Origin: Planctomycetota bacterium
GTDB taxonomy: Bacteria; Planctomycetota; UBA1135; GCA-002686595
Direction of reading: 5' to 3'
NCBI GenBank assembly: GCA_020638855.1
Contig: JACKHT010000002.1
Coordinates: forward strand, 62,001-126,000
Length of the DNA: 64,000 nt
Shown here: positions 1 through 7,977 of the stretch, piece after piece
Layout: each line of letters begins with the position of its first letter
Position numbering within the stretch: the stretch's first letter is position 1
Notes under the pieces: model-generated
What the model saw: only the letters and a program-made list of their open reading frames with translations
Database searches by the model: none
What the model was told of the DNA's origin: nothing
Program-made: the position numbers and the translations under genes

Positions 1-1215
1 TATCTCATCTACGACAAGCCGATCCAGCGCCTATGGGACCTGATGCTCCCGGGGCCGAGTCGTGGCAAGGAGTTCTGGGCAGTTCGCGACGTCTACCTCG
101 ACATCCCTAGCGGTTCGACGGTGGGCATCATCGGCGAGAACGGCGCTGGCAAAAGTACCTTGCTCAAGCTACTGACCGGAATCACGCACCCCACCGAAGG
201 CGAAGTGATCGTTCAAGGTCGTGTGGCCTCGCTGTTGGAATTGGGAGCGGGTTTTCACCCCCAATTCTCAGGTGCCGAGAACATTCGCCTCAACTGCTCG
301 ATCCTGGGGATGGGCGAAGATGAGATTCGCGAGCGCTTCGACAAGATCGTCGAATTCAGTGAGTTGGGCGAGTTCATCCACCGCCCGGTGAACACCTACA
401 GCTCGGGCATGCAGGTCCGCCTAGGCTTCTCGGTGGCCACCAGCGTCGATCCCGATATCCTGATCATCGACGAGGCGCTCGCCGTAGGCGACGAGCACTT
501 CAAAGGCAAGTGCATCAACCGCCTCAACGAGTTCAAAGAACAGGGCAAGACCACCCTGTTCGTCTCCCACGACATGGGTTCGATCAAATCCATGTGCCAG
601 CAGGTCATCCTGATGCACGAAGGCCGGGTCCTTGAACAAGGTACTGCCGAAGACGTGGCCGACGAGTACCTCAAACGCGCCCATGCCCGTGGCAACGAAC
701 GCCTGTCGGCGATCAACCGCACTCTAGACGCGTACCCGCGCTGGGGCTCGGGCGAGGTGCGCACGGGCACCGTCGAATTGCTCAGCTCCGGCAACACTCC
801 AACCCACACCTTCGAGCCGGGAGTCCCCTTCAAGGTACGAGTCCATTACGAGGTCCAACAAGCCTGCAAGGACCCCGTGTTTGGCTTGGGCCTGTACCGC
901 TCGGACGGTACCTACATCAACGGAAGCAACCACTCCTGGCGCAAGGACCCAATCCAGATCGGACCTGTACAGCCAGGGGAAAAGGGATTCGTCGAAATGG
1001 CGTTTGAGAGTCTGCCCTTGCTCAAGGGACAGTACTACCTCACGGTGTTTGTCTACGATCACAGCAAGCCAGCCCCCACGCCTGTCGACCACCGCGAGCA
1101 CGCCGTGACCTTTGAAGTGCTCGATGGCAGCCAAACCCAACACGGCATCCTCTTCCTGCCGACCCGTTGGTCGGTAACCCGAGGGAAAGCCAAAGCCCAG
1201 GTGTCCGAGGAGTGA
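1..1215 (+). CDS. O-antigen-type ABC exporter ATP-binding protein (Wzt-like), 5' end outside window
   Basis: ATPase subunit of an ABC-2 type exporter that moves a finished glycan across the inner membrane. The frame is open from base 1 and reads YLIYDKPIQRLWDLML before the first ATG at 43, which is typical sequence ahead of the Walker A in this family, so the true start lies upstream of the window. Seen: Walker A GENGAGKST, signature YSSGMQVRLGFS, Walker B ILIIDEALAVGD and switch His in SHDMGS. From about residue 240 a beta-rich C-terminal domain follows, matching in position and length the Wzt carbohydrate-binding domain that reads the modified glycan end. The permease is not in view. The methyltransferase gene follows after 15 bases, so the two are probably cotranscribed. 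Function is confident; the glycan is unknown. Confidence 0.9.
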   Translation, partial: YLIYDKPIQRLWDLMLPGPSRGKEFWAVRDVYLDIPSGSTVGIIGENGAGKSTLLKLLTGITHPTEGEVIVQGRVASLLELGAGFHPQFSGAENIRLNCSILGMGEDEIRERFDKIVEFSELGEFIHRPVNTYSSGMQVRLGFSVATSVDPDILIIDEALAVGDEHFKGKCINRLNEFKEQGKTTLFVSHDMGSIKSMCQQVILMHEGRVLEQGTAEDVADEYLKRAHARGNERLSAINRTLDAYPRWGSGEVRTGTVELLSSGNTPTHTFEPGVPFKVRVHYEVQQACKDPVFGLGLYRSDGTYINGSNHSWRKDPIQIGPVQPGEKGFVEMAFESLPLLKGQYYLTVFVYDHSKPAPTPVDHREHAVTFEVLDGSQTQHGILFLPTRWSVTRGKAKAQVSEE

Positions 1216-1230
1216 TCTCCGCGAGGATGT

Positions 1231-2568
1231 ATGGTGCAGCTACTCGAACTTCCGTTTGATCAATACCAGCGCTACCGCTTGGTAGCAGACCTGATCGAGC
1301 AAATTCCGGGTAGTGCCCAATTGCGCATCTTGGACGTAGGCGGCCGGACCGCCTTGCTGCGGGAGTTTTTGCCCGAGCACCGGGTCCAGCTGGTCGACGT
1401 GGAGTCTTCCGACGTTACGGGGCTGATCCTCGGAAGCGGGGCGGCCTTGCCCTTTGCCGACCAAGCGTTCGACGTGGTGTGCGCCTTCGATACCTTGGAA
1501 CACGTGCCCGTCGAATTGCGCGATGCGTTTGTTCGCGAGTGCGGTCGGGTGGCCCGGCGCTTTGTGTTCCTAGCCGGCCCTTACGAGGATCCCGACGTGG
1601 TTCGTTCGGAAGAACTCTTGCAGGCGTTCCTCGCCAGCAAGGTTGGCGAGCCCCATCGCTACCTCAATGAGCACCGAGTTCTCGGTCTTCCGGATCGCCA
1701 GCGTGTGGAATCCTTGCTGCGCGAACAGGGAGCCGAAGTCCACTCGATCGGTCATGGCCGGCTCGACCGGTGGCTACTGGCCATGTGCCTCGAACTGTAT
1801 GTAGAGAGCGACCCGCTGCTCCGCCCCTTGGGCAAGCCGTTCTATGCGTTCTACAACCAAATGATCTACCCCCGTGATCACGGAGCCAAGGTCTACCGGC
1901 ACGTGGTGGTCGCGGTTTTGGACGGGTCCCCCATGCCCAAGGTCGAGTCGGTTCTGGAGCACGGGGAGATTCCACCTCAAACCGAAGCCTTGCTGGCAAA
2001 GTTTGCTCAAGATCTCTTGCAGGTGGACCGCGAAGGAAGGCTCTGGAAGCCCGAATATGCCCGTTTGGAGGGCATCATCGCTAGTTTGGTCAAGGACCTC
2101 CAGGAACACAAAGCGACGCTTGCCAGTACGGATGCCGACCTAGCTGCGCACCGCGCTACCGTGCGCAGCCTACAGGCGGATTTGATGGGCCACAAAGAAA
2201 CCCTGGCAACCGTCGAAGCCGATCTTGCGGAGCATCGCAAGAGCCAGGAGAACTTGCTCAGCATGCTGGCGGCAGAGCAAGAGCAATTCCGGTTGGCTCG
2301 TTCGCAATGGGAGCAGGAACACCTGAACGAAAAGGAGCGCTGGTCCACGGACCTCGACCGGGTGAACCGTTTGGCCAGTGATCTCAACACGCGGCTGGTC
2401 GACCAAATTGCCGCCACCAAGCACCAGGAAGCCTTGCGCGACCAGGCGATCCAGCAAGCTGCGGAACTGCGATCCCGCCTGCAATACCTAGAATCCAAGG
2501 CCAGTCGCCGCTTGGCTCTGCTGCGCCTCTTATGGAAACCCTGGACTCCCACCGAACCGCATGACTAG
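1231..2568 (+). CDS. SAM-dependent methyltransferase with long C-terminal coiled coil
   Basis: 445 residues. Residues 1-170 form a class I methyltransferase: motif I is ILDVGGRTALL and an acidic residue ends the next strand (VQLVDVE). Residues about 275-425 are coiled coil. It opens with four copies of a 14-residue (two-heptad) unit carrying His at 293, 307, 321 and 335 and the recurrent core ADLA. The protein ends in a basic, aromatic segment (RRLALLRLLWKPW) that could bind membrane. Start ATG 1231 is preceded by GCGAGGA. Directly behind a Wzt-like ATPase, this layout recalls WbdD-type chain terminators, in which a capping methyltransferase carries a coiled-coil ruler. That role is inference; a generic glycan methyltransferase is the alternative. 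Confidence 0.8.
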   Translation: MVQLLELPFDQYQRYRLVADLIEQIPGSAQLRILDVGGRTALLREFLPEHRVQLVDVESSDVTGLILGSGAALPFADQAFDVVCAFDTLEHVPVELRDAFVRECGRVARRFVFLAGPYEDPDVVRSEELLQAFLASKVGEPHRYLNEHRVLGLPDRQRVESLLREQGAEVHSIGHGRLDRWLLAMCLELYVESDPLLRPLGKPFYAFYNQMIYPRDHGAKVYRHVVVAVLDGSPMPKVESVLEHGEIPPQTEALLAKFAQDLLQVDREGRLWKPEYARLEGIIASLVKDLQEHKATLASTDADLAAHRATVRSLQADLMGHKETLATVEADLAEHRKSQENLLSMLAAEQEQFRLARSQWEQEHLNEKERWSTDLDRVNRLASDLNTRLVDQIAATKHQEALRDQAIQQAAELRSRLQYLESKASRRLALLRLLWKPWTPTEPHD

Positions 2569-2596
2569 TCAGGGCGCAGCCCGCGGGAAATGGATT

Positions 2597-3976
2597 CTAG
2601 AGTCCGTATTCCTTGATCTTGCGGTACAGGGTGCGCTCTCCCATACCCAGCACTTGAGCTGTCTTCTGGCGGTTGCCGGACATCAACTCCAAGTTGGCGG
2701 AGATCAAAGCACGCTCGACTTCAGCAAGCGAAGCTCCAGCTAGGGGGTAACCACCCGAAGCGGCCCCCGAGCTCTGGCCCCCGCGAATGGCCTCGGGCAA
2801 GTCTTCCACGGTAAGGCAATCCCCGCGCGCCAAAACCACCATGTTTTCAACCGCGTTGCGCAACTCGCGGATGTTTCCCGGCCAAGGGTAACGCACCAAC
2901 AAGGCCCGCGCTTCCGGAGTGATCGCATGGACGCTCCGCCCGTGCAAACCTGCAAACTCCTTGATGAAGTGCTCAACGAGAATCGGCACGTCGCCTTGGC
3001 GCTTGCGCAGGGGGGGAAGGACGAGGGTCACCACTTGCAAGCGGTAGTAGAGGTCTTCGCGAAAGGTCCCTTCCTCGACCATGGCTTTGAGGTCCTGATG
3101 GGTGGCGGCGATCAAGCGGATGTCCACCTTGCTGGCCTTGTTGCCCCCCACCGGCATCACTTCACGCGATTCTAGAACGCGCAGGAGCTTGGCTTGGGTG
3201 GCCTTGGGCATGTCCCCCACTTCATCGAGGAAAAGCGTACCCCCATCGGCGTACGCGACGCGCCCCACTTTGTCCGCAGTGGCCCCGGTGAAGGCTCCCT
3301 TAACGTGTCCAAAGAGCTCGGACTCGATCAAGCCTTCCGACATGGCGGCGGAGTTGACGGCCACAAAGTTCTTGGAAGCCCGTGGGCTGTTGTTGTGCAG
3401 CGCATGGGCGACCAATTCCTTGCCAGTTCCACTCTCCCCCAGGATCAGCACGTTGGCCGAGGTACTGGCCACCTGCCCCAAGGTCTCCAGCACCCGTTGG
3501 ATCTCCGGGGAGTGCCCAAGGATGCCCTCAAAACCGAAGCGTTTGTCCAATTGGCGGCGTAGATCCGCGTTTTGGCGCAAGAGCTCTTCGTTCTGCGAAC
3601 GCAACCGAAAGCGCTCTACGGCGCGGGCGACCTTGCTGCGCAATTCGGGAAGCTTGACCGGCTTCGGTAGATAGTCCAGCGCTCCCGCACGCATCGCGTC
3701 GACGGCGGTTTCGATCGAAGCATGCCCGGTGATCAAAATGACCGCCGCATCCGGTTGCAATTGCCCCGCGTGCTTGAGGACTTCCAAGCCGGAAAGGTCC
3801 GCCATCCGCAGGTCCGTGAGTACGACAGCAAACGTGCGCGCTTCCAAAGCGCTCACCGCCTCGCCACCCGATCCCGCCATTTCGCACTCGTACCCCTCTC
3901 CCTCAAGAACATCCACAAGGGATTCCGCGTGGGCTAGATCGTCGTCGACGACAAGAATTCGAACCTTACTCACCAA
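2597..3976 (-). CDS. Sigma-54-dependent response regulator, NtrC family
   Basis: 459 residues with the three NtrC domains. Receiver: residues 1-120 with acidic pocket D11/D12, phosphoacceptor D55 (LTDLRM) and K105 (YLPKPV). AAA+ domain: about 145-375 with Walker A GESGTGKE, the sigma-54 contact loop GAFTGA, Walker B GGTLFLDEVGD and an arginine-rich sensor region. C-terminal Fis-type helix-turn-helix: about 420-459 (NRQKTAQVLGMGERTLYRKI). It activates transcription by RNA polymerase with sigma-54. The cognate kinase lies upstream and overlaps by 11 bases, so the pair is one operon. No clear -24/-12 promoter was found by eye, so its targets are unknown. Confidence 0.95.
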   Translation of the reverse strand: MVSKVRILVVDDDLAHAESLVDVLEGEGYECEMAGSGGEAVSALEARTFAVVLTDLRMADLSGLEVLKHAGQLQPDAAVILITGHASIETAVDAMRAGALDYLPKPVKLPELRSKVARAVERFRLRSQNEELLRQNADLRRQLDKRFGFEGILGHSPEIQRVLETLGQVASTSANVLILGESGTGKELVAHALHNNSPRASKNFVAVNSAAMSEGLIESELFGHVKGAFTGATADKVGRVAYADGGTLFLDEVGDMPKATQAKLLRVLESREVMPVGGNKASKVDIRLIAATHQDLKAMVEEGTFREDLYYRLQVVTLVLPPLRKRQGDVPILVEHFIKEFAGLHGRSVHAITPEARALLVRYPWPGNIRELRNAVENMVVLARGDCLTVEDLPEAIRGGQSSGAASGGYPLAGASLAEVERALISANLELMSGNRQKTAQVLGMGERTLYRKIKEYGL

Positions 3977-4811
3977 CTTCCTCCGTTTGCTCTCGCGGAT
4001 CCGCGGCTGCGGGCGGCCGCTCGGTCGCCTCCATGGCGTCCTGGTCAGGATCGTGTTCGGGTCGGCCCGCCAATTCTTGGACCAGGGGTAGATGGATCGT
4101 AAAACTCGTGCCGCGGCCCGGTTCCGAGATCACGCCGATTCGACCGCCGTGCTCCAGGATAGTGCGTCGCACCGTCGAGAGTCCTAGCCCTGTTCCACCC
4201 CGCTTGGTGGACCAGTACAGGTCGAAGCAGCGACTCAACTGCTCTTCATCCATGCCCACCCCCGTGTCGGTCAACCGCAACTCCGCCCAGGGCCCATCGC
4301 GCCGCAGCTGGCAGATCAACTCTCCCCCGCCGGGCATGGCCTGGCGAGCATTGACCAATAGATTCATCAGCACGCGCCGAATCGACTCGCTATCGATCAA
4401 GACCAAGGGCAGGCTCGTGGGAAGCTCGGCATGAACCACAATGCCAGCGCTCTGGTGCTGGGCGGCGGTGAAGTCCAATACTTCGCGAACTAGGGCCACG
4501 AGGTCTCCGGGAGCCCGATTGATTTGGCCGCCCCGGGCGAACCGTAGGAAGTCATCGAGGATGTTTTCCAGGTGCGAAACCTCGCGATGAAGAACCGAGA
4601 TTCGCTTGAGGCAGCGCTTGTCCCTAGGGCTGGGCTCAGGAGCTCCTTCCGCTCGATCCCCAGTGAATTCCTCCTCCAGCAAGGTCAAATTGATGGCCAT
4701 GGTGGACAAGGGATTCTTGATCTCGTGCGCCAGCCCCCTTGCGACCAGGGTCAAGAATTCGTCGGGATGGGGTGGGCGTTCCGGCCCGGGTTCTTTTCGC
4801 GTTTCCGCCAT
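3966..4811 (-). CDS. Histidine kinase, NtrB-like, without membrane segments
   Basis: About 281 residues from ATG 4811. The frame is open to 4856, but an AGGA 10 bases upstream favours 4811. A short N-terminal segment leads straight into the dimerisation/phosphoacceptor domain with His in GLAHEIKNPLSTMAINL, then an ATPase domain with N box NLLVNARQAMP, G1 DTGVGMDEE and G2 GGTGLGLSTV. There is no transmembrane segment and little room for a PAS sensor, so the signal probably comes from a partner protein. The charged proline-rich C-terminus is not a recognised domain. It should phosphorylate the sigma-54 regulator encoded downstream. Confidence 0.9.
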   Translation of the reverse strand: MAETRKEPGPERPPHPDEFLTLVARGLAHEIKNPLSTMAINLTLLEEEFTGDRAEGAPEPSPRDKRCLKRISVLHREVSHLENILDDFLRFARGGQINRAPGDLVALVREVLDFTAAQHQSAGIVVHAELPTSLPLVLIDSESIRRVLMNLLVNARQAMPGGGELICQLRRDGPWAELRLTDTGVGMDEEQLSRCFDLYWSTKRGGTGLGLSTVRRTILEHGGRIGVISEPGRGTSFTIHLPLVQELAGRPEHDPDQDAMEATERPPAAADPREQTEEVGE

Positions 4812-4836
4812 GGTGCACCGGTCCTGATTCTGTGGG

Positions 4837-4861
4837 TTTGCGTGCCAAAACGGCACGGAAA
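4837..4861. promoter_or_regulatory. 25-bp dyad upstream of the NtrB/NtrC-type operon, candidate operator
   Basis: TTT-n-CGTGCC, five spacer bases, GGCACG-n-AAA: two 10-base half-sites that differ at one position. It sits 26 bases upstream of the kinase start and 50 bases upstream of the divergent Sua5 fusion. The size and spacing fit a dimeric Fis-type helix-turn-helix site such as NtrC proteins use, so autoregulation is plausible. Binding is inference. Confidence 0.4.
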
Positions 4862-4911
4862 AACTCCCTTCTTCCGAGCGCCTACCGGGGCCTCACCGTA
4901 CGCTACGGGCC

Positions 4912-6018
4912 ATGCAGCCCCAGTGGATCCCCCTTTCTAGGACCGAAGCCGCCCCTGCTGAGGCCGTGGATCGGTTTGTGGAGCAGCTTGCGCAGGGGCA
5001 GGTAGTCGCCCTTCCCACCGAAACCTGCTTTGGGCTGGCGATTCGGGGGGATCGGTCGGAAGCGATCCAGCGCTTAGCAGAGATCAAAGGGCGCCCGGCA
5101 GATAGGGTCTTCACTTGGCACCTCGGGGATGGGGACTCTGTTTTGGACTGGGCCCCTTGGAAGGCTCTGACCGGCCGCTTGATCCAGGCGTACTGGCCAG
5201 GCCCGTTGACCCTAGTTCTGCCGATCGATGCATCCCAGGCTGCTTCGCGCGGCCTGGTGCACATCGTCCAACGCGACACCGTGGGGGTCCGTGTGCCGCA
5301 GCACGCAGCCGTTCAGTCCATTCTTTCCGCTGCCGATTTCCCGGTGCTCATGACGAGCGCCAACGTGAGTGGCCAGGACCCACTGAGGTCGGCCCAGGAA
5401 GTAGCCCAGACCTTTGGTGATTCGCTTGCCCTCGTTGGAGACGACGGGGCGCCCACTCCGGGCTATAGCTCCACGGTGTTGGCCGTGGGCGCCGGACGCT
5501 TTGACATCCTGCGAACCGGGCGACTCGCCTTGGAGGATCTGCGGGCTACGGCCGGGTTGCGCATCTTGTTTGTGTGCACGGGCAACACCTGCCGTTCCCC
5601 CATGGCGGAAGCGCTTGCACGCCACCACCTTGGACAGTGCCTGGGTGTCGCAGGGGACCAAATCCAGAGGTTCGGTTTCCAAGTGGCGAGTGCAGGGGTG
5701 TATGCCGGGGCAGGCGCTCCGGCCTCGCAAGAGTCTGTGGTGGCACTGCAGGATTGGGGGCTCGACCTGCGCTCGCACCAATCGAACCCGATTTCCGAGG
5801 AAATCCTGCGCCCAACCGATCGGATCTACTGCCTTACGCGCAGCCATCGGGATGCGCTTTTGTCGATGTTGGATGCTGGCCTTCACGGGCGGGTGGAACT
5901 CTTGTGCGCCGAGGGTCAAGACATACCCGACCCGATTGGCGGCCCGTTGGAATACTACCGCGAAACCCGCGATGCCATCGACCGCTGCATACAGGCCCGT
6001 TTGCGCCAGTGGATCTAA
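4912..6018 (+). CDS. Sua5/YrdC threonylcarbamoyl-AMP synthase fused to low-molecular-weight protein tyrosine phosphatase
   Basis: 368 residues, two enzymes in one chain. Residues about 15-205 are a Sua5/YrdC domain (PTETCFGLA, KGRPADR, SANVSGQDP), which makes threonylcarbamoyl-AMP from threonine, bicarbonate and ATP for the tRNA t6A37 modification. Residues about 215-368 are a low-molecular-weight phosphatase: P-loop VCTGNTCRSPMAE with nucleophile C222 and arginine C(X)5R, and a C-terminal general-acid loop DIPDPIG. Both active sites look intact. In Bacillus the same two activities are the neighbouring genes ywlC and ywlE, so the fusion follows a known neighbourhood. The stop overlaps the converging gene's stop. 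An arsenate reductase reading of the second domain is less likely because of the DPIG loop. Confidence 0.88.
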   Translation: MQPQWIPLSRTEAAPAEAVDRFVEQLAQGQVVALPTETCFGLAIRGDRSEAIQRLAEIKGRPADRVFTWHLGDGDSVLDWAPWKALTGRLIQAYWPGPLTLVLPIDASQAASRGLVHIVQRDTVGVRVPQHAAVQSILSAADFPVLMTSANVSGQDPLRSAQEVAQTFGDSLALVGDDGAPTPGYSSTVLAVGAGRFDILRTGRLALEDLRATAGLRILFVCTGNTCRSPMAEALARHHLGQCLGVAGDQIQRFGFQVASAGVYAGAGAPASQESVVALQDWGLDLRSHQSNPISEEILRPTDRIYCLTRSHRDALLSMLDAGLHGRVELLCAEGQDIPDPIGGPLEYYRETRDAIDRCIQARLRQWI

Positions 6019-7073
6019 CCCACCGAGCGCCCTTTCAGACGCTGGCGAATTTCCAAGTTGGCTTGGTAGATGGCCGACATCAGTCCCTGCTTGGACTCAA
6101 ACAGCTCGTCGTCCTGGGTGAGCCCTTGGACCGTTTGGAAGCGGGAGGCTACACCCGTATCCGCGGCCGGTTGCATGGCTGCACGGGCAGCCGAATCGAC
6201 CATCAGCCCCAGTTTCTCGAGCCGCTTCTCCAGGAGCTGAACCCTTCGTTCCCATTCGAGATCACGGCCTTCCAGCAATCGGGCGAACGCTTCGCCATAA
6301 CGCGCCGCCAGAGTGCGTTCGAGCTCCTCGGGCGTGGGGGCGGGAACGGCCTTGGGTTGCACCGGCTGGGGCGAGGGCGCGCCGTCTGCCTTCGAAGCTG
6401 TGTCCAAACTGCGGTCAGGTTCCGCGTGCACCTGGCTGGGAGCCAACCCGATGGATTCCGGCGGGGCCCCACCAAAGCGCTCGATTAGGGCGAACTGACT
6501 ACCGCCCGTGCGGCCCACAAGGCGCGCTCCCCGCCGGGCGGCGAACTCTAGATCTTCGAGTTGACAGGGGGCGTCCGTGCTTCGGTAACCCTCGAGGTGG
6601 GCTGCACCCATGCTGACCGTCAATCGATCGGGGCCACCCCGGGAAGCAAAACTCATCGCTTGAGCACGGCGGCTCCAGCCCTGGGCCACGACACCCAACT
6701 GCGCTTGCGTGAGGCTTTGTAGAAACAGCGTGGCGCGTCCCCCCGTCCGCATGCCACATACCAAGGCGCTTTCCCCTCGGACCAAATCATCCAAGAGGGA
6801 GACGAAGAGTCCGTCGGCGAAGGCCCGATCCCGACGTTGGATCCAGTCGCCATACCCATCCAATACGAATTCGAGCACTCCGAACCCCCTACCCGCTTGG
6901 CGATTGGCGATCATTGCCCGAAGCGCGAGCTGTCGGACTTGGTCCGGGGTCGCCGGCAATTGCCCGGCCAGCACATCGGGGTAGAACAGCACGGTGGTTT
7001 GGCGGGGAGAGTCTTCCAGGCGAGTGCGCCAGCCTAAGCAAGAATCCAGTTCAAGGCGATCCCCCGAGCACAA
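6015..7073 (-). CDS. Degenerate GGDEF-like domain protein with coiled-coil tail
   Basis: 352 residues. Residues about 25-205 have the layout of a diguanylate cyclase domain: a conserved-looking strand VLEFVLDGYGDWIQRRDR, then RTGGRATLFL where GG(D/E)EF would stand, then LTVSMGAAHLE (compare VTVSIGVA) and a final helix plus GARLVGRTGGSQF. The acidic catalytic signature is missing, so cyclase activity is not expected; a GTP- or c-di-GMP-sensing or scaffold role is possible. Residues about 250-320 are charged and likely coiled coil (LEGRDLEWERRVQLLEKRLE). No membrane segment. Converges on the Sua5 fusion with a 4-base overlap. The family assignment is by pattern only. Confidence 0.55.
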   Translation of the reverse strand: MCSGDRLELDSCLGWRTRLEDSPRQTTVLFYPDVLAGQLPATPDQVRQLALRAMIANRQAGRGFGVLEFVLDGYGDWIQRRDRAFADGLFVSLLDDLVRGESALVCGMRTGGRATLFLQSLTQAQLGVVAQGWSRRAQAMSFASRGGPDRLTVSMGAAHLEGYRSTDAPCQLEDLEFAARRGARLVGRTGGSQFALIERFGGAPPESIGLAPSQVHAEPDRSLDTASKADGAPSPQPVQPKAVPAPTPEELERTLAARYGEAFARLLEGRDLEWERRVQLLEKRLEKLGLMVDSAARAAMQPAADTGVASRFQTVQGLTQDDELFESKQGLMSAIYQANLEIRQRLKGRSVG

Positions 7074-7099
7074 GTCCCTGGCTGGGCCACTGGACCCCC

Positions 7100-7564
7100 T
7101 CAGGAAGCCCTATCCAGAGCCGCAAACGCTTCCTCAGGGGTGGTTGCAGCGGACAACGTGGCCCGGACGGCGGGATCCCCCAGAACCCGGGCAACCTCTG
7201 CTAGGGTCCGGATGTGCAGTAGCTTTTGGTCCTTGGGGATCAGGAGTAGCACCACCAATTCGGCCGGGGCTCCGTCCATGCTTTCAAAAGCGATCCCCTT
7301 TCCTGCCGGCGTGATCCCAAGGCATGCCACCGGGGCCGACAGGCCGTCCATGGCCGCATGGGGAATCGCGATCCCCTTCTCCATCCCCGTGGACATGGAC
7401 CTCTCCCGGCGTAGCACGGCTTCTAGGGCAGACTCCCCCTGGCGAGGTGTCAGCGATCCCCGAGCTACTGTTTGTTGAACGAGTTCTCCAATCGCTTCCC
7501 ACTTGTCGACGGGCGCAAAAGGGACCACCAGCCCCATGGGACCGAACAGTTCGGCGAGATTCAT
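7100..7564 (-). CDS. PTS EIIA domain protein (fructose/nitrogen type)
   Basis: 154 residues from ATG 7564. The frame runs further upstream, but that part is low-complexity and not family-like. A single EIIA domain of PtsN/FruA type, with the phosphorylatable His at residue 69 in GIAIPHAAMDG, preceded by the usual helix ending in LRRERSMSTGM. No sugar permease, EI or HPr is nearby, so a regulatory phosphotransfer role like EIIA-Ntr is more likely than sugar uptake. It follows the degenerate GGDEF gene's strand, with 26 bases between them. Confidence 0.82.
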   Translation of the reverse strand: MNLAELFGPMGLVVPFAPVDKWEAIGELVQQTVARGSLTPRQGESALEAVLRRERSMSTGMEKGIAIPHAAMDGLSAPVACLGITPAGKGIAFESMDGAPAELVVLLLIPKDQKLLHIRTLAEVARVLGDPAVRATLSAATTPEEAFAALDRAS

Positions 7565-7977
7565 AGATCGTAGTGTAGCGCCCCGGCCCCCTGGGCACGC
7601 TAGGGGCAGGCTCGGAAAGAGCCGCTGCCGCCGCCTGCCTACCCCAAGTTCCAGGCTGAGGGCGCCCGCCATGTACCCGAGACGCCAGGAGCACCCTGAG
7701 TTGGTCGCGGCCCTGACAAACAAAACTCCGGCTCCCCGGCGAGTCCCTCGTGGATCCCAGAGCCTCCGACACCGTTTCCGGAATGGGAAGGGAAGCCGAA
7801 GAAGGTTCGATCGTCCAGTGCCGGAAGGCCAGACCCCATCCTGGGGTTTGACCCGCGCTGGCCCGACCCCTAGAGTGCCTCCGGGCAGGACAGGCTGGCC
7901 ATAACTTCCATTCTGCCAAGAACATAGCCGGACATCCCGGCAACGTACTCCCCCCGACCCGCCGCACCTATCGGACG
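7565..7977. other. 413-bp intergenic region between PTS IIA gene and gspD
   Basis: No convincing gene on either strand; the open frames here are arginine/proline-rich shadows. It must hold the promoters of two divergent units. A hairpin lies at 7605-7629 (GGCAGGCTC, loop GGAAA, GAGC, two unpaired bases, CTGCC) with no T-tract, possibly 5'-UTR structure. A promoter-like pair lies at 7848-7876. Confidence 0.5.
7848..7876 (+). promoter_or_regulatory. Candidate sigma-70-type promoter of the gsp operon
   Basis: TTGACC (-35), exactly 17 bases, TAGAGT (-10, four of six consensus positions), ending about 100 bases before the gspD start. Found by eye; other starts in this 413-bp region are possible. 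Confidence 0.35.

Noticed and set aside
5560..6018. Arsenate reductase (ArsC) reading of the C-terminal domain
   Set aside because: The C(X)5R loop NTCRSP and the late DPIG loop fit the low-molecular-weight phosphatase, and no redox cysteine pair typical of ArsC was seen at the end.
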